A DNA stretch of 64,000 bases from DASVRZ01 sp038228695 (GCA_038228695.1 JBBRPA010000005.1:1-64000); one strand, 5' to 3'. Numbered from the stretch's first letter, positions 1-9,033 are shown. Translations and numbers: made by a program. Notes: a model not told the origin generated them from the letters alone.

Positions 1-81
1 CGGCTAGTAACCGCCATCCTCTCCGAAATCTCCGACGAATGGGAAACCGGCAAAGCCTACCTCCCCCACCACAAACCCTAA
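1..81 (+). mobile_element. 3' end of IS256-family (Mutator-type) transposase, cut by window edge
   Basis: The first 26 codons run in frame to a TAA at 79-81 and read RLVTAILSEISDEWETGKAY plus six more residues. This matches the usual C-terminus of IS256-family transposases, where an 'E(I)S(E/D)EWE.GK.YL' block closes the protein. The DDE catalytic core lies outside the window. About 50-60 noncoding bases after the stop would hold the right terminal inverted repeat; the element probably ends near 120-140, where an asnB-like gene on the other strand breaks off. Family assignment rests on this short tail only. Confidence 0.7.
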
Positions 82-132
82 CCAACCATCCTTCAGTTTA
101 TAGCCAAATCACTTTTACAGAAAATAAGTTGC

Positions 133-414
133 TTAACCTTCTAGCTGGGCTCGCAGGGAAAGGTAATTATAAATCTCCCCATTAAAGGTCAGAGCATACC
201 TGCCATCAGCCGATAGCATGGGCTGGTGGCCGTCGATCGACAGGTCAATAATGCTCAACCGCCGATGGGAGAGTGCGCAGTCGCCCGTGGGGGAAATCCA
301 TTTGCCAGAATCATCCGGTCCGCGATGCGCCATCGCATCGGCCATTTTGCCGACCAACGCCAGGGATTGCTCCCGGGCGGAGGACGGTTGGATGATTCCA
401 GAAATGGCACACAT
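133..414 (-). pseudogene. asnB: asparagine synthase (glutamine-hydrolysing) N-terminal stub
   Basis: Only the first ~93 residues of a class II glutamine amidotransferase remain. The start at 414 is chosen because Met-Cys places the nucleophile Cys directly after the initiator, as in AsnB/AsnO, even though the frame stays open upstream to 537. Visible motifs are CAISGI at the start, AHRGPDD (about residue 30), SHRRLSIIDLS and FNGEIYNY. The frame then meets a stop at 133-135 right after the 'LRAQLE' helix, so the rest of the glutaminase domain and the whole synthetase domain are missing. The break coincides with the expected right end of the IS256-type element, so insertion most likely destroyed the gene. 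Confidence 0.8.
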
Positions 415-505
415 GCTTTGGTTAGAGGTAAACGACCAGACTACAAAACGTGCGCCTTGAGCAAACTCCAAAATTAAGCAAATGCACGCGATGAGAAACG
501 ACGAG

Positions 506-541
506 CGCCGCCGTCTTGGCAAAGATCTGTTAGACATTCTC
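506..541 (+). mobile_element. 36-nt scrap of IS630-family transposase
   Basis: Bases 506-541 match the reverse complement of 32025-32060 at 35 of 36 positions. In the larger copy this stretch encodes RRRLGKDLLEIL, just before the DNASWHK motif of an IS630 DDE domain. Similarity stops sharply on both sides. A short open frame (482-700, 72 codons) runs through the scrap, but I see no family resemblance outside it and do not call it a gene. Confidence 0.5.
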
Positions 542-1043
542 CAGCTTATCCGCCGTTGCGGGATTGACTCAAAAAGTGCAGCATTCCGTCACCTCGTCGA
601 TCTCCAGGCCAACGCAAAGACCCGCTCACTCCTCGATGCCTGGGCCAGAGCAACCAGAGCACAAAAAGCGCATGCCCCGGCACATCGGCAAGCGGCTTAA
701 AAGATCATAGATGTCATAGCCAAGTCATCTACGACATCTATGATAAAGCCTGGTCAAGCGACAAAACCAAGGCACTCCGCGTTACGCTTACGTTTGATCC
801 TCGAAACGAATAAAGTAATCACGTTTGGCGTGGCTACTCCATCCTCCAAAACCAAATGGCAAAGAAGATGGCATGTTAATTGTGTCGTTTGGTTGATAGC
901 CTTCTGTGGGAGCTTCAAAGGCAAAAGGCGTCTTTTCTAGTTAGTAAGCCGCCACCCGGAACATTGATTTCAAAGTTCCAATCGTATTTGTTCTGTCCCT
1001 CTGGACGGCCTAAATCTGGCAACTTTGCGCAAGTTTTAGCAAA
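542..1043. other. Intergenic stretch with no recognisable gene
   Basis: About 500 bases lie between the IS630 scrap and the 3' end of the minus-strand secreted-protein gene. Apart from the near-perfect inverted repeat at 704-744 I see no coding pattern, terminator or RNA. Short open frames exist on the plus strand but have no recognisable domain. The stretch reads as decayed sequence next to mobile-element debris. Confidence 0.5.
704..744. repeat. 16-bp inverted repeat with 9-nt loop
   Basis: The left arm 704-719 (ATCATAGATGTCATAG) and right arm 729-744 pair with a single mismatch. There is no T-run on either side, so a simple intrinsic terminator is unlikely. It could be a protein-binding site or the end of a lost mobile element. 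Confidence 0.6.
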
Positions 1044-2009
1044 CTAGGGTTCGTTTACCTTTTCGCTCGGTTCAAGGATTGTGAACAGATTGCGTTTTGG
1101 ATCAGACTCAAGATTACGGTCTAGGGAAGTTGGATTTAGGTAATAGGTGAATGCCACAACCCCTGTTTTTGATCGAATCGGATCGAGCCTGAAGTCGCCA
1201 TGGATTTTGCCATACAACGCACTTCGTATTTGCCCCTGCTCACCAAGAACGGTTCTCACCCGATAAATATGATTTCGCCTATCGTTCGCCTGATTCTGGA
1301 TTTTTCTTCCGGGCACCCGACCGATTGAAGTTGAAAGTTGGGCTTGGTAGCCTTCCTCTGGCGCGGTCCGAGGCAGCTTAAGTTCGCTTCCGTAATTCTT
1401 CGGTATTTCAATGTTTTGGATGCCATCGCCCGGATTCGAAAAGCTCAATGCTAGGCGCACGTCGAAATTGGTTTTATCCACCCATTTACGAGTAAGTGTA
1501 AATATGAAGTCTTTAACCGTGCCTTTGCCATGCGGAGATACCCAGTCACTTGCTTCTAGGTCAAACCCGATCGGCTCATCAACTACAGGAACCTCCAAAC
1601 GAGCTTTGCGAATATACATTGGAGCCGGTTTTCCGATCTGTTTTAGAACAACAGCAAGCGTTGGATTCCAGGGCTGCCATCGATCAGCCTTAATCTCGTC
1701 AAAATCGAATTTTCCAGTAGTTTGATAATACCCCGATTTTTTGATCGTGAACCCTAGGCTTTTGTCACCTCTCGCCTGCCCGATAAACTGGCCGTCCGGG
1801 TCGCTTATCCCACGAACCTCAACTTCTTCGTTTCCGAAATACCTATTGCTTTGCACCGAAAACCCAATGCCGACATCTGCTCCTTGGATTGCTTCGGACT
1901 TCTCGTCTGTCACTTTGATGGTGATTTTCCCCTCTGGATAACTGATGGCTGGCACTGCCACTGCGGCAATGATAATAGCGGTAATTCCTGCAAGTATAAA
2001 CGTTTTCAT
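1044..2009 (-). CDS. Secreted protein of unknown function, coupled to the upstream hydrolase-like protein
   Basis: A 321-residue protein. The ATG at 2009 is chosen because it overlaps the TGA of the upstream gene (ATGA), has AGGAG about 9 bases before it, and starts a clear signal peptide (MKTFILAGITAIIIAAVAVP, cleavage near ISYPEG). After it comes a stretch resembling a carboxypeptidase-regulatory-like beta sandwich (ITIKVTDEKSEAIQGADVGI, residues ~25-100), with a 'DPDGQFIGQARGDKSLGFTIKKSGYY' pattern typical of such folds. The remaining ~200 residues are unrecognised. The overlap implies translation together with the 1420-residue neighbour, so the two may act on the same extracellular or periplasmic target. 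Function is unknown. Confidence 0.8.
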   Translation of the reverse strand: MKTFILAGITAIIIAAVAVPAISYPEGKITIKVTDEKSEAIQGADVGIGFSVQSNRYFGNEEVEVRGISDPDGQFIGQARGDKSLGFTIKKSGYYQTTGKFDFDEIKADRWQPWNPTLAVVLKQIGKPAPMYIRKARLEVPVVDEPIGFDLEASDWVSPHGKGTVKDFIFTLTRKWVDKTNFDVRLALSFSNPGDGIQNIEIPKNYGSELKLPRTAPEEGYQAQLSTSIGRVPGRKIQNQANDRRNHIYRVRTVLGEQGQIRSALYGKIHGDFRLDPIRSKTGVVAFTYYLNPTSLDRNLESDPKRNLFTILEPSEKVNEP

Positions 2010-5000
2010 TGTTTCAATTCTCCTAGCTCTGCAAAAGTCTCGTATAGTTTGTGCAGATATATATAAGCCACGATCTTTACATCGCTGTGCTGCCAATCCG
2101 GGTTAGAACGAGGCCAGCCGTTCTTCATCTTCATCATGTCGAAGTTTCCACCATCCCCAAAGCTTTCTAGATTATTCGAACCCGCAGCAAATGAGAGAGC
2201 AGGAACCATCTCTGCAAGCAAGGTATTTCGATGTTGTCCTGGTGAGGCATAGGCACTGCCGTTCTGCCCGTAAAGCTCCGCCGGTCCGGGATTAAAAAAG
2301 GGCCGAACCTTCAAATTGATGTTGCTAATACCATTCGCAAGTGCGGGATCCATATGATAAAAACTATTAAGATCATAGTAGGGGTTAAATTCCCAGCCAC
2401 CGTAATTACTGGAAAGAATTTGGCCAGTTACAAAACGGCCCTTCATCCGTTCCTGGTTATTCCAAACTTCGTTGGCACTTAGTGGAAGATGAGGCGCGGA
2501 AGTAGGATTGTGCAACACTTCCTCACCGGTGGAGTAAAAGTTGTAAGTATTGATGTTTGCGACATTTGCCAGACGGTCATCCCAGTCTAGCTTGCTGCGG
2601 TTGTCGCTTGCATCAAAGAGCACGTGCCACTTCGCGCTCCAAAGTCGATGGGCATAAGGCACCCATTCTGGATGTTCCATTCCGATCTGTCCTCCGCCAC
2701 TCAGATCTTCTTCACTTCCGTTGTAGGCTTGTTTTGCAACAGCCGCATCGATCATAAAGTAAGTCTGCGGACTAGCGCCCCAATCTTGAATCGCACTGCT
2801 GACCAGCATATTACCCAAACTGTGTCCTGCGATTGTCACGTTGTTTACGCCGCTCAGCAAACCAGCCAGGTCTTGAGCAGCAGCAAACGCATTGTTTACG
2901 TTCGTCTGATAATTTGTGGTCACTGGGCCAACCTGAGTCTCATAACCATACCATCTAACATTGTAAAACTTTGCCTTGGAACCAGTTTGGAAAAACCGTT
3001 TGAACATTTCTGCACCCCATCCACGGGCCGCTTCGGGATTTACATTGTAACCATGCACCATCACGAACGCTTTGTTGCTACAGTATTTGTCTGGATAGTT
3101 TTGTGGTCCTGAGCCATCGGATTTTCCGTTGTCTACGGCAGGGGTGCCGAGATTATACAAGTCCCACTTTCGATACATCTTTTCGACACTGTCGATGCTG
3201 ATCTCAAAAGCTGCCGTCGTTATGACGCCACCCGTGTTTTTGCGCACTTCCAGGACCAGTGGTTTTGTGGTTTGAAGGCGCCCCTCTACCAACAGCACGC
3301 CTTTTTTGTCGTTCTTGATCGTATTAAGAAAAGCCGTTGTTAATTGGACACCGGCGTTCGTAATCTGATAGGTTTGCGCGGCTTTTAGTTGCTGTGCGGT
3401 AGCTGGGTCATTCAGGAATGCACCGGCAGTCTTTTCATCTTCTCCGCCGGCCGGCTTTAGGTCTGTGTAGGCAAAGCTCAGAGCGTTGTCAGCCTGTTTT
3501 AGATAGTAGGTGTATTGATCGGGAGGTAATGTTTCCAAAAGTTGATTGATGTCCAGCCAGAGCGGGAAGAAATCGACCAAATCACGCACGCCGTTAACCG
3601 CGTTGTCGTTCCAATTCCTCGTGCCGTCGTCTGGTATATCGTCACCTTCTGTTTCTCCTAAATCGTCGTCATCGTTAATCCAGAATCGGAAGGGATTGTC
3701 TTTGTTGACCTTGCTACGGTCCTTGTCATCAATAATTCCGTCGCGGTTAAAATCTGGCACTACCTCCACAGGTAGGAGGAGAGCGCTGGTGGAATTGCTC
3801 GTCACGGGATCGTACAATTTTGCTGATAGGATTCCGCTTTCGGTCAATTGGCCGGAGTAAACCGTGCCATTTGGTTGGCCACTCAGTTCGCCCAGATCGT
3901 AGTTTAGACCGTTGACCCAGAGGTCGGTGTAATTGCTCATCAGCATGATGCATCGGTTATCAATTCCCGAGGGGAAGATGTATTTTTTCTTTTCGCCGTA
4001 AATAGGAAGGTCTTTGGCCATCCAGTTTTTTTCGCCCAGCCAAAGCGTGGGATTTTGTTCAGTGATTCCTCTGAGTCCAACGGCTATATCCATATCGTTA
4101 AGTCCATACGCAGCACTGCCAGAACTTAATGAAACAGGTTCCGCTGTGGATTCAAGCCAGATCAGTCCAAAATTCTCAGTGGTATAACCATTGTATAAAT
4201 ACGAGGCTATCGCGTTATAACCCGGCGTTTTAAGGAGAAAATCAATCGTCGTATCATAGTACTCAGTGGTGTTGCCAAAATAATGTCCTAAGGAATTTAC
4301 CCCCCAAACTGCACACCCATCCTCAATTCCTTTTTGATTGTAAACAATGGCCTGCGTTAGATTAAAAAACATGGTCGGGATCTGAGTCAAAACGCGATCA
4401 TTTTTATAGGTTAGTCCATTTAATTCTGTCGGATGATCGGAAGTTGCCCAAATGGTTGAAGGTCGATAGTACTGATCAATGTAAATAGCCGGGCTGTCGT
4501 CGGTCGGTGGGAATTTTACAAAGGGCGAAACGATATTAAGACTCGACCCAAAAATTTGGCCGCTTGGCGAAATATTACCGAATGAGGTATCAATTTGAAG
4601 TCCTGAAGGCGAAGGGGCTATTGAGCTTAGTAGATCGACTCTGGTCACAACAGCCCCATTGAATTGATAGATCCCTGTGATATTGCCGTTCAAATAGAGA
4701 TTGGGAATGAGATCGACCCCAGTGCCATAACAGCTCTGTGAGTAGGCAATTTTCCCTTGGTCATCGATAGAGGCATTGCCGTAGTTAGACAAATTAAAGA
4801 GCCCCATTTCTCCTTCCGTGTAGACAGGAATCGGGAAGCACTGACCGCCCGCCCAAACCTGCATGCCTTGTGCGCTAGACCCAACGGCCACCCCTTGGGA
4901 GTTAATTCCCGTGACCTCAAAATCTTCGGGCAGCTTAACGAGAGCGAAATGGGGCACGCGAACACGGGCAAATGTTAGATCGCCATCTGTCGGGATGGCA

Positions 5001-6268
5001 TCTTCTCCATCAGGCAATAAATCACTGTCGCTATGTGCGTTTTGACGGAGCGAGCCGATTACAGCTTCTTCTTGGTTGGTCAGGCCATCGCCATCGGCAT
5101 CCTCATCGGGCTCTGTCGCCGTGGGCTGACTGGGTGCTGATGCCGTTGCACCCTGAGCCCTGACTCGATAAACATAAACCACTCCTGATAACGCGGTGGC
5201 ATCGGTAAAGTTGGTGCTTCCAGCGGGCGAGGTGCCGACCTCTTGCCAGTCCAGCCCATCAGCCGCGCGCTCAACCGTAAAAGTGGCATGGCTAGGACGA
5301 GCATGAGTCCAGCTAATATCCACGACGCCATCGTTGCGCCTGTCTGCTAGTTTGGCTACTGGCGCATCCACTTTGGGTAAGACGGTAAACGTCACTGCAG
5401 AGTCGTAGCCTACGGCCTTCACCTGGATAGTGGACGTAGTGTAAATATCGTAGGGAATAAATGTCGCCGAATTTGTGCCGTCACTTAATGTTCCATAGTT
5501 ATTAGGGCTTAAATCTCCCTCTCCTGAGATTAGCAAGTATTGCAGAGGGGCGTTTTTTAGTGGCGACCCGGTCGGTGTTTGCACACGGACGACCAAATCC
5601 TGCGGAAGCGGAAGATCAATTCCCTCAGGAGTCTGGTTATTGCCACTGATTAAAACCAATTGGGGTGCAACGCTGTTATAGTAATCTGCCGGGTCGGTAT
5701 TCTGACGATATTCGGCAATGTTACTCAATCCGTCTCCGTCATCGTCCCAATCGGGGAAATGAGAAAAATTTTTAAAATAACGCACCTCCCAATCGTCAGG
5801 TAAACCGTCTTGGTCCGCATCGAGAGCAGCCTTCAAGCGCAAAAAACGTTGCTTCGCATGGCTCGTGTCCGCTGAATCCGTCAGTCTAACCAGATAAACA
5901 TCATCGAGACTATAATCGATCGCGGTGGTTACACCGTTTGGAATAGTCCAACTAACCAAATCGTTACTGGTCTGCAAATTTAACAATAAATCCCAAGCGA
6001 TATGGGCCTTGCGAAAGGTGATGCTGAGGTGATCCGAGTCTTCAGCGATCACAGGTAAGACGCCACTCTCTGGTGCCCACGGGTTCGTGCCGTAGGCGTA
6101 TTCAAGCAGGTTGTTAATCGAGTCTTTATCGGGGTCTGCCTCTGAACCACTGATGGATATATCCAATAATTGATCTTCTGCGAAATGCTCAAACTGCCAA
6201 GAGGAAAAATTCGCATTCACTGATACCACCAAGAGAAAAGTGGTTAAGATGAAAACGCGAGGAGACAT
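2006..6268 (-). CDS. Large secreted protein with C-terminal alpha/beta-hydrolase (lipase-like) domain
   Basis: A 1420-residue secreted protein with an N-terminal signal peptide (MSPRVFILTTFLLVVSVNAN). Residues ~35-70 and ~150-200 carry Asp-rich Ca-binding-type segments (DPDKDSINNLLEYAYGTNP; DQDGLPDDWEVRYF), a trademark of verrucomicrobial exported proteins. A fibronectin-III-like domain follows near 310-380 (VDISWTHARPSHATFTVERA), another Asp-rich repeat (DEDADGDGLTNQEEA), then a long region of possible propeller repeats. Residues ~1075-1250 form an alpha/beta-hydrolase domain: VMVHGYNVNPEAARGW supplies the oxyanion strand and GHSLGN gives the nucleophile elbow with Ser1150. The Asp and His of the triad cannot be placed with certainty. 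It is the first gene of a two-gene unit. The substrate (ester, lipid or polymer) is unknown. Confidence 0.8.
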   Translation of the reverse strand: MSPRVFILTTFLLVVSVNANFSSWQFEHFAEDQLLDISISGSEADPDKDSINNLLEYAYGTNPWAPESGVLPVIAEDSDHLSITFRKAHIAWDLLLNLQTSNDLVSWTIPNGVTTAIDYSLDDVYLVRLTDSADTSHAKQRFLRLKAALDADQDGLPDDWEVRYFKNFSHFPDWDDDGDGLSNIAEYRQNTDPADYYNSVAPQLVLISGNNQTPEGIDLPLPQDLVVRVQTPTGSPLKNAPLQYLLISGEGDLSPNNYGTLSDGTNSATFIPYDIYTTSTIQVKAVGYDSAVTFTVLPKVDAPVAKLADRRNDGVVDISWTHARPSHATFTVERAADGLDWQEVGTSPAGSTNFTDATALSGVVYVYRVRAQGATASAPSQPTATEPDEDADGDGLTNQEEAVIGSLRQNAHSDSDLLPDGEDAIPTDGDLTFARVRVPHFALVKLPEDFEVTGINSQGVAVGSSAQGMQVWAGGQCFPIPVYTEGEMGLFNLSNYGNASIDDQGKIAYSQSCYGTGVDLIPNLYLNGNITGIYQFNGAVVTRVDLLSSIAPSPSGLQIDTSFGNISPSGQIFGSSLNIVSPFVKFPPTDDSPAIYIDQYYRPSTIWATSDHPTELNGLTYKNDRVLTQIPTMFFNLTQAIVYNQKGIEDGCAVWGVNSLGHYFGNTTEYYDTTIDFLLKTPGYNAIASYLYNGYTTENFGLIWLESTAEPVSLSSGSAAYGLNDMDIAVGLRGITEQNPTLWLGEKNWMAKDLPIYGEKKKYIFPSGIDNRCIMLMSNYTDLWVNGLNYDLGELSGQPNGTVYSGQLTESGILSAKLYDPVTSNSTSALLLPVEVVPDFNRDGIIDDKDRSKVNKDNPFRFWINDDDDLGETEGDDIPDDGTRNWNDNAVNGVRDLVDFFPLWLDINQLLETLPPDQYTYYLKQADNALSFAYTDLKPAGGEDEKTAGAFLNDPATAQQLKAAQTYQITNAGVQLTTAFLNTIKNDKKGVLLVEGRLQTTKPLVLEVRKNTGGVITTAAFEISIDSVEKMYRKWDLYNLGTPAVDNGKSDGSGPQNYPDKYCSNKAFVMVHGYNVNPEAARGWGAEMFKRFFQTGSKAKFYNVRWYGYETQVGPVTTNYQTNVNNAFAAAQDLAGLLSGVNNVTIAGHSLGNMLVSSAIQDWGASPQTYFMIDAAVAKQAYNGSEEDLSGGGQIGMEHPEWVPYAHRLWSAKWHVLFDASDNRSKLDWDDRLANVANINTYNFYSTGEEVLHNPTSAPHLPLSANEVWNNQERMKGRFVTGQILSSNYGGWEFNPYYDLNSFYHMDPALANGISNINLKVRPFFNPGPAELYGQNGSAYASPGQHRNTLLAEMVPALSFAAGSNNLESFGDGGNFDMMKMKNGWPRSNPDWQHSDVKIVAYIYLHKLYETFAELGELKQ

Positions 6269-6667
6269 CTATTCGTTATCAAAATTTCGCCCCATTTAGT
6301 CAATAAAATCTCTTTGGATAGGCTCCTTACATTTCCTATCGATATACGTCCCTGGTCTTTGCTCGGTTTTTCGTTTTTCGGAGACCCGGTTCGCGGAAGA
6401 AGGACTTCCGCCGCTGTCGGATGCACTTCCGGTCAAACGTTTTGTTTTCCGATGGAGGAAAGGTTTAGTGATTAAAAGGCCCACCGCTGGGGTTTCTTGC
6501 TACGGTTTTTGACGGCGAGAGACGTGGCTTGAAGGAAGGCACAGAGAAGGTCGATCTTGGGTTTGTTTTAGCGATATCCCCTTCTCCCAATCCAAAACCG
6601 CGGCCGATGGCGGTGAAAAGGAGACGCCGCTTGCCGGGGGGGAGTGGGCGGTGGTAGTTTCCCGACG
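6269..6667. other. Divergent intergenic region upstream of the secreted hydrolase and hisH
   Basis: About 400 bases separate two divergent genes, so promoters for both must be here, though I cannot assign boxes with confidence. A perfect 7-bp hairpin (GCGGAAG/CTTCCGC, 6393-6411, 5-nt loop) is the only clear structure. Long open frames on the minus strand are compositional and show no domain. If the his operon was split by inversion, the left breakpoint would be in this stretch. Confidence 0.4.
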
Positions 6668-7270
6668 ATGATTGCGTTGATCGATTATGGGAGTGGAAAT
6701 TTGCGGTCGGTAGAGAAGGCGCTCCTTCATATCGGGGCGGAGGTGAAGCTGGTGTCCGATCCGGCCGGGTTGGCGGAAATGGATGCGGTGGTGCTCCCGG
6801 GCGTGGGGCATTTTGGCGATTGCGCGGCGAATCTGCGCAGCCGCGGGCTGTGGGAACCGATGCAGGCGTGGTTGCATTCGGGCCGTCCGTTCCTCGGGAT
6901 TTGTGTCGGCTACCAGCTACTCTTCGAGGGGAGTGTCGAGGCACCCGGGGTGGCTGGGCTCGGTTTTTTCCCAGGCATGGTGAAGCGGTTTTCCGCTCCC
7001 GGCATGAAGGTGCCGCAGATTGGCTGGAACACGCTGGAGACCCGGCCTTCGCCGCTCTGGACCGGGTTAACGGAGAATCCGTTTGTCTTTTTTGTGCATT
7101 CCTACTTTCCCGCGCCGACGGATCGCTCAGCGGTGAGCGCGACGGCAGAATACGGCGAATCGTTTGCCGCCGCCGTCTCGCAGGGCTCGGTCCACGGCGT
7201 GCAGTTTCACCCGGAAAAAAGTCAGGCAAATGGCTTGCGTATCCTGCGGAACTTTGTGGAATCGATCTGA
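6668..7270 (+). CDS. hisH: Imidazole glycerol phosphate synthase, glutamine amidotransferase subunit
   Basis: HisH hydrolyses glutamine and passes ammonia to HisF, which makes imidazole glycerol phosphate and AICAR in histidine synthesis. The 200-residue protein starts MIALIDYGSGNLRSVEKAL, the standard HisH opening; the ATG at 6668 is preferred to an in-frame upstream start at 6644 for that reason. The class I amidotransferase triad is visible: Cys79 in GICVGYQ (most homologues have GICLGMQ), and His181 and Glu183 in QFHPEKSQ. Its TGA overlaps the ATG of hisA (TGATG). The partner HisF is not in the window. Confidence 0.95.
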   Translation: MIALIDYGSGNLRSVEKALLHIGAEVKLVSDPAGLAEMDAVVLPGVGHFGDCAANLRSRGLWEPMQAWLHSGRPFLGICVGYQLLFEGSVEAPGVAGLGFFPGMVKRFSAPGMKVPQIGWNTLETRPSPLWTGLTENPFVFFVHSYFPAPTDRSAVSATAEYGESFAAAVSQGSVHGVQFHPEKSQANGLRILRNFVESI

Positions 7271-7974
7271 TGTTACTTTATCCAGCGATCGATCTAATGG
7301 GCGGCGAAGTGGTGCGCCTCAAACAAGGCAAAGCCGAGTTGAAAACGGTCTATTCCAACGACCCGGTGGCCTTTGCGAAACGCTGGGAGGCCGAGGGCGG
7401 CGACTGGCTGCACCTCGTCGATCTGGACGCCGCGTTCACCGGCGAACAGCGTAATCTGGAAGCGGTCCGCGAAATCACGAAAGCAGTCTCGATCCCGTGC
7501 GAACTCGGCGGGGGAATGCGGTCGCTGAGCGCCATCGAGCGGGCACTGTCGGCGGGTGTGGCTCGCGTGGTCGTAGGCACGAAGGCGTGCGAGTCGCCGG
7601 AGTTTGTCGCGGAGTTGATCGCGATTTTTACGGCGGAGAAAATCGCCATCGGCATCGATGCAAAGGATGGAGAGGTCTCGTTGCGCGGCTGGACTTCTGG
7701 CTCGGGCATGAAGGCGACCGAGCTCGCAAAACGGATGGTCGATCTCGGAGTGCAAACGATTATTTATACCGACATCGCGACCGACGGGATGTTGACGGGT
7801 CCGAATTTTCCCGCTTTGGGCGAAATGTTAGCAGCGGCACCCTGCGATCTGATTGCTAGCGGGGGCGTGGGCACAGCAGAGGATGTTAGGAAGCTGCGCA
7901 CGATCGATGGCATCCATGGAGTGATCATTGGCAAGGCGCTCTACGACGGGGCGTTCACCCTGCGCGACTTGTAG
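7270..7974 (+). CDS. hisA: ProFAR isomerase (phosphoribosylformimino-AICAR-phosphate isomerase)
   Basis: HisA catalyses the Amadori rearrangement of ProFAR to PRFAR, the substrate of HisH-HisF. The 234-residue (beta-alpha)8 barrel opens LLYPAIDLMGGEVVRLKQG; Asp8 (AID) is the usual catalytic base and the second Asp is in YTDIATDGML. Phosphate-binding glycines are seen in CELGGGMRS and IASGGVGTAEDV. The start is fixed by the TGATG overlap with hisH. The gene ends in a hairpin shared with the convergent transporter gene. Confidence 0.95.
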   Translation: MLLYPAIDLMGGEVVRLKQGKAELKTVYSNDPVAFAKRWEAEGGDWLHLVDLDAAFTGEQRNLEAVREITKAVSIPCELGGGMRSLSAIERALSAGVARVVVGTKACESPEFVAELIAIFTAEKIAIGIDAKDGEVSLRGWTSGSGMKATELAKRMVDLGVQTIIYTDIATDGMLTGPNFPALGEMLAAAPCDLIASGGVGTAEDVRKLRTIDGIHGVIIGKALYDGAFTLRDL

Positions 7975-8025
7975 CGGCGGTCAATGACCGTCGGGATTGA
8001 TTCGGCGGTCACCGACTGCCGCTAC
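7971..8025. terminator. Palindromic bidirectional hairpin between convergent hisA and AEC transporter
   Basis: GTAGCGGC at 7971-7978 pairs with GCCGCTAC at 8018-8025, and an inner element (CGGTCAATGACCG, 7978-7990) also folds. The element overlaps the stop codons of both convergent genes, so it could serve as a shared 3' end. It lacks a T-run, so it may be a dispersed palindromic repeat rather than a classic terminator. Confidence 0.5.
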
Positions 8026-8975
8026 GCCGAGCCGAGCAAGTGCAGACCCAGTCGGATCCAAAACGGAATAGTTAGTAATCCGAGAATCGATGTGCCAATG
8101 ACGACTTGCAGAGCCGCGCCCGCGTCCCCGCCGTAGTGTTTGGCGATGACAACGGGGAGCATTCCCGCGGGCATGGCGGATTGGATGATGATGACGCGTT
8201 TTAATTCCGACGGAAGTGGCAGGTAACTCATGGTGAGCAGAAAAAGCACGGGCAGGATTCCCAATCGCAGCGCGCTAGATAAGAGAACGATGGAAGGACG
8301 AAATCCGGTCTTCAACGACGGCAACCAGTCGGCCATGGTCGCACCGGTGAGGAGGAGGGCGAGAGGAATGCCGATGCTGCCGATACTGTGAATCGCAGAG
8401 GTTAGGAATGTCGGGAGCGCCTCACGCGGCACGAGTAGATTCAGGAGAACGGAGGCGACAATCGAGAGGATGGGTGGATTGAGGATTCGCCGCCAGTTTC
8501 CGGCTAAGCCCCCGCCCGTTAGCACGATCAAACCGGCGGTCCAAAAAGCGATCTCGACGCCGAGGTTAAAAGTAAAAAGCACGCCAAGCGTAGCGCGATC
8601 AAAGAGTGAGACCACCAGCGGCAGCGCGATGTAACCGTAATTATAAATGCCGGTGGTATATCCAAACGTGCGTCGGGTGCGGAGATCGCTTCCGCGTAGA
8701 AGGGGACTAGCTAGGCGCGCGAGGATGAAGCCGAGAATGATGCTCGAAAAACCTAGCAACGGTGGCAGGGCGAGATTTTCGATTCGGGCCAGCGAGGCGT
8801 TGCCGAGAATCGAATCGAGCACGAGGCACGGAATGAAAAGGTTCACCACCAGCCGGAGCAGACTGTCATCGGCATTCGCATTTAGCCAGCCAACACGGCG
8901 GACAACGAATCCGGCCACGATGAGCAGATAGACCGGGGCAACGAGCGCAAGGAGTTGGAGATAGGTCGGAGCCAT
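8022..8975 (-). CDS. AEC (auxin efflux carrier) family transporter
   Basis: A 317-residue inner-membrane protein with about ten hydrophobic segments, arranged as two five-helix halves as in the AEC family (malate permease MleP, MdcF and relatives). The N-terminus (LALVAPVYLLIVAGFVVRRV) and the motifs NLFIPCLVLDSIL and YGYIALPLVVSLFD in the first half are typical, as is the late GMLPVVIAKHYGGD. Family members move organic anions such as malate or malonate; the substrate here cannot be told. It is convergent with hisA and not obviously in an operon. Confidence 0.85.
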   Translation of the reverse strand: MAPTYLQLLALVAPVYLLIVAGFVVRRVGWLNANADDSLLRLVVNLFIPCLVLDSILGNASLARIENLALPPLLGFSSIILGFILARLASPLLRGSDLRTRRTFGYTTGIYNYGYIALPLVVSLFDRATLGVLFTFNLGVEIAFWTAGLIVLTGGGLAGNWRRILNPPILSIVASVLLNLLVPREALPTFLTSAIHSIGSIGIPLALLLTGATMADWLPSLKTGFRPSIVLLSSALRLGILPVLFLLTMSYLPLPSELKRVIIIQSAMPAGMLPVVIAKHYGGDAGAALQVVIGTSILGLLTIPFWIRLGLHLLGSA

Positions 8976-9033
8976 GACCGGCGGAAAAGGTGAAAGCGAA
9001 CTAACTCGCAGATGCCCGGTCCTAACCTTTTGG

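Noticed and set aside
482..700. A 72-codon plus-strand frame over the IS630 scrap
   Set aside because: No family recognised, it starts beside mobile debris, and it has no clear ribosome site; a real small gene cannot be excluded.
2010..2096. Upstream start at 2096 for the 1044-2009 gene
   Set aside because: It would place 29 extra residues before a perfect signal peptide and lie inside the neighbouring gene; the ATG at 2009 has the ribosome site and the ATGA overlap.
6465..7229. A 254-codon minus-strand frame over hisH
   Set aside because: An Arg/Pro/Ser-rich product with no domain, antisense to hisH, and running into noncoding sequence.
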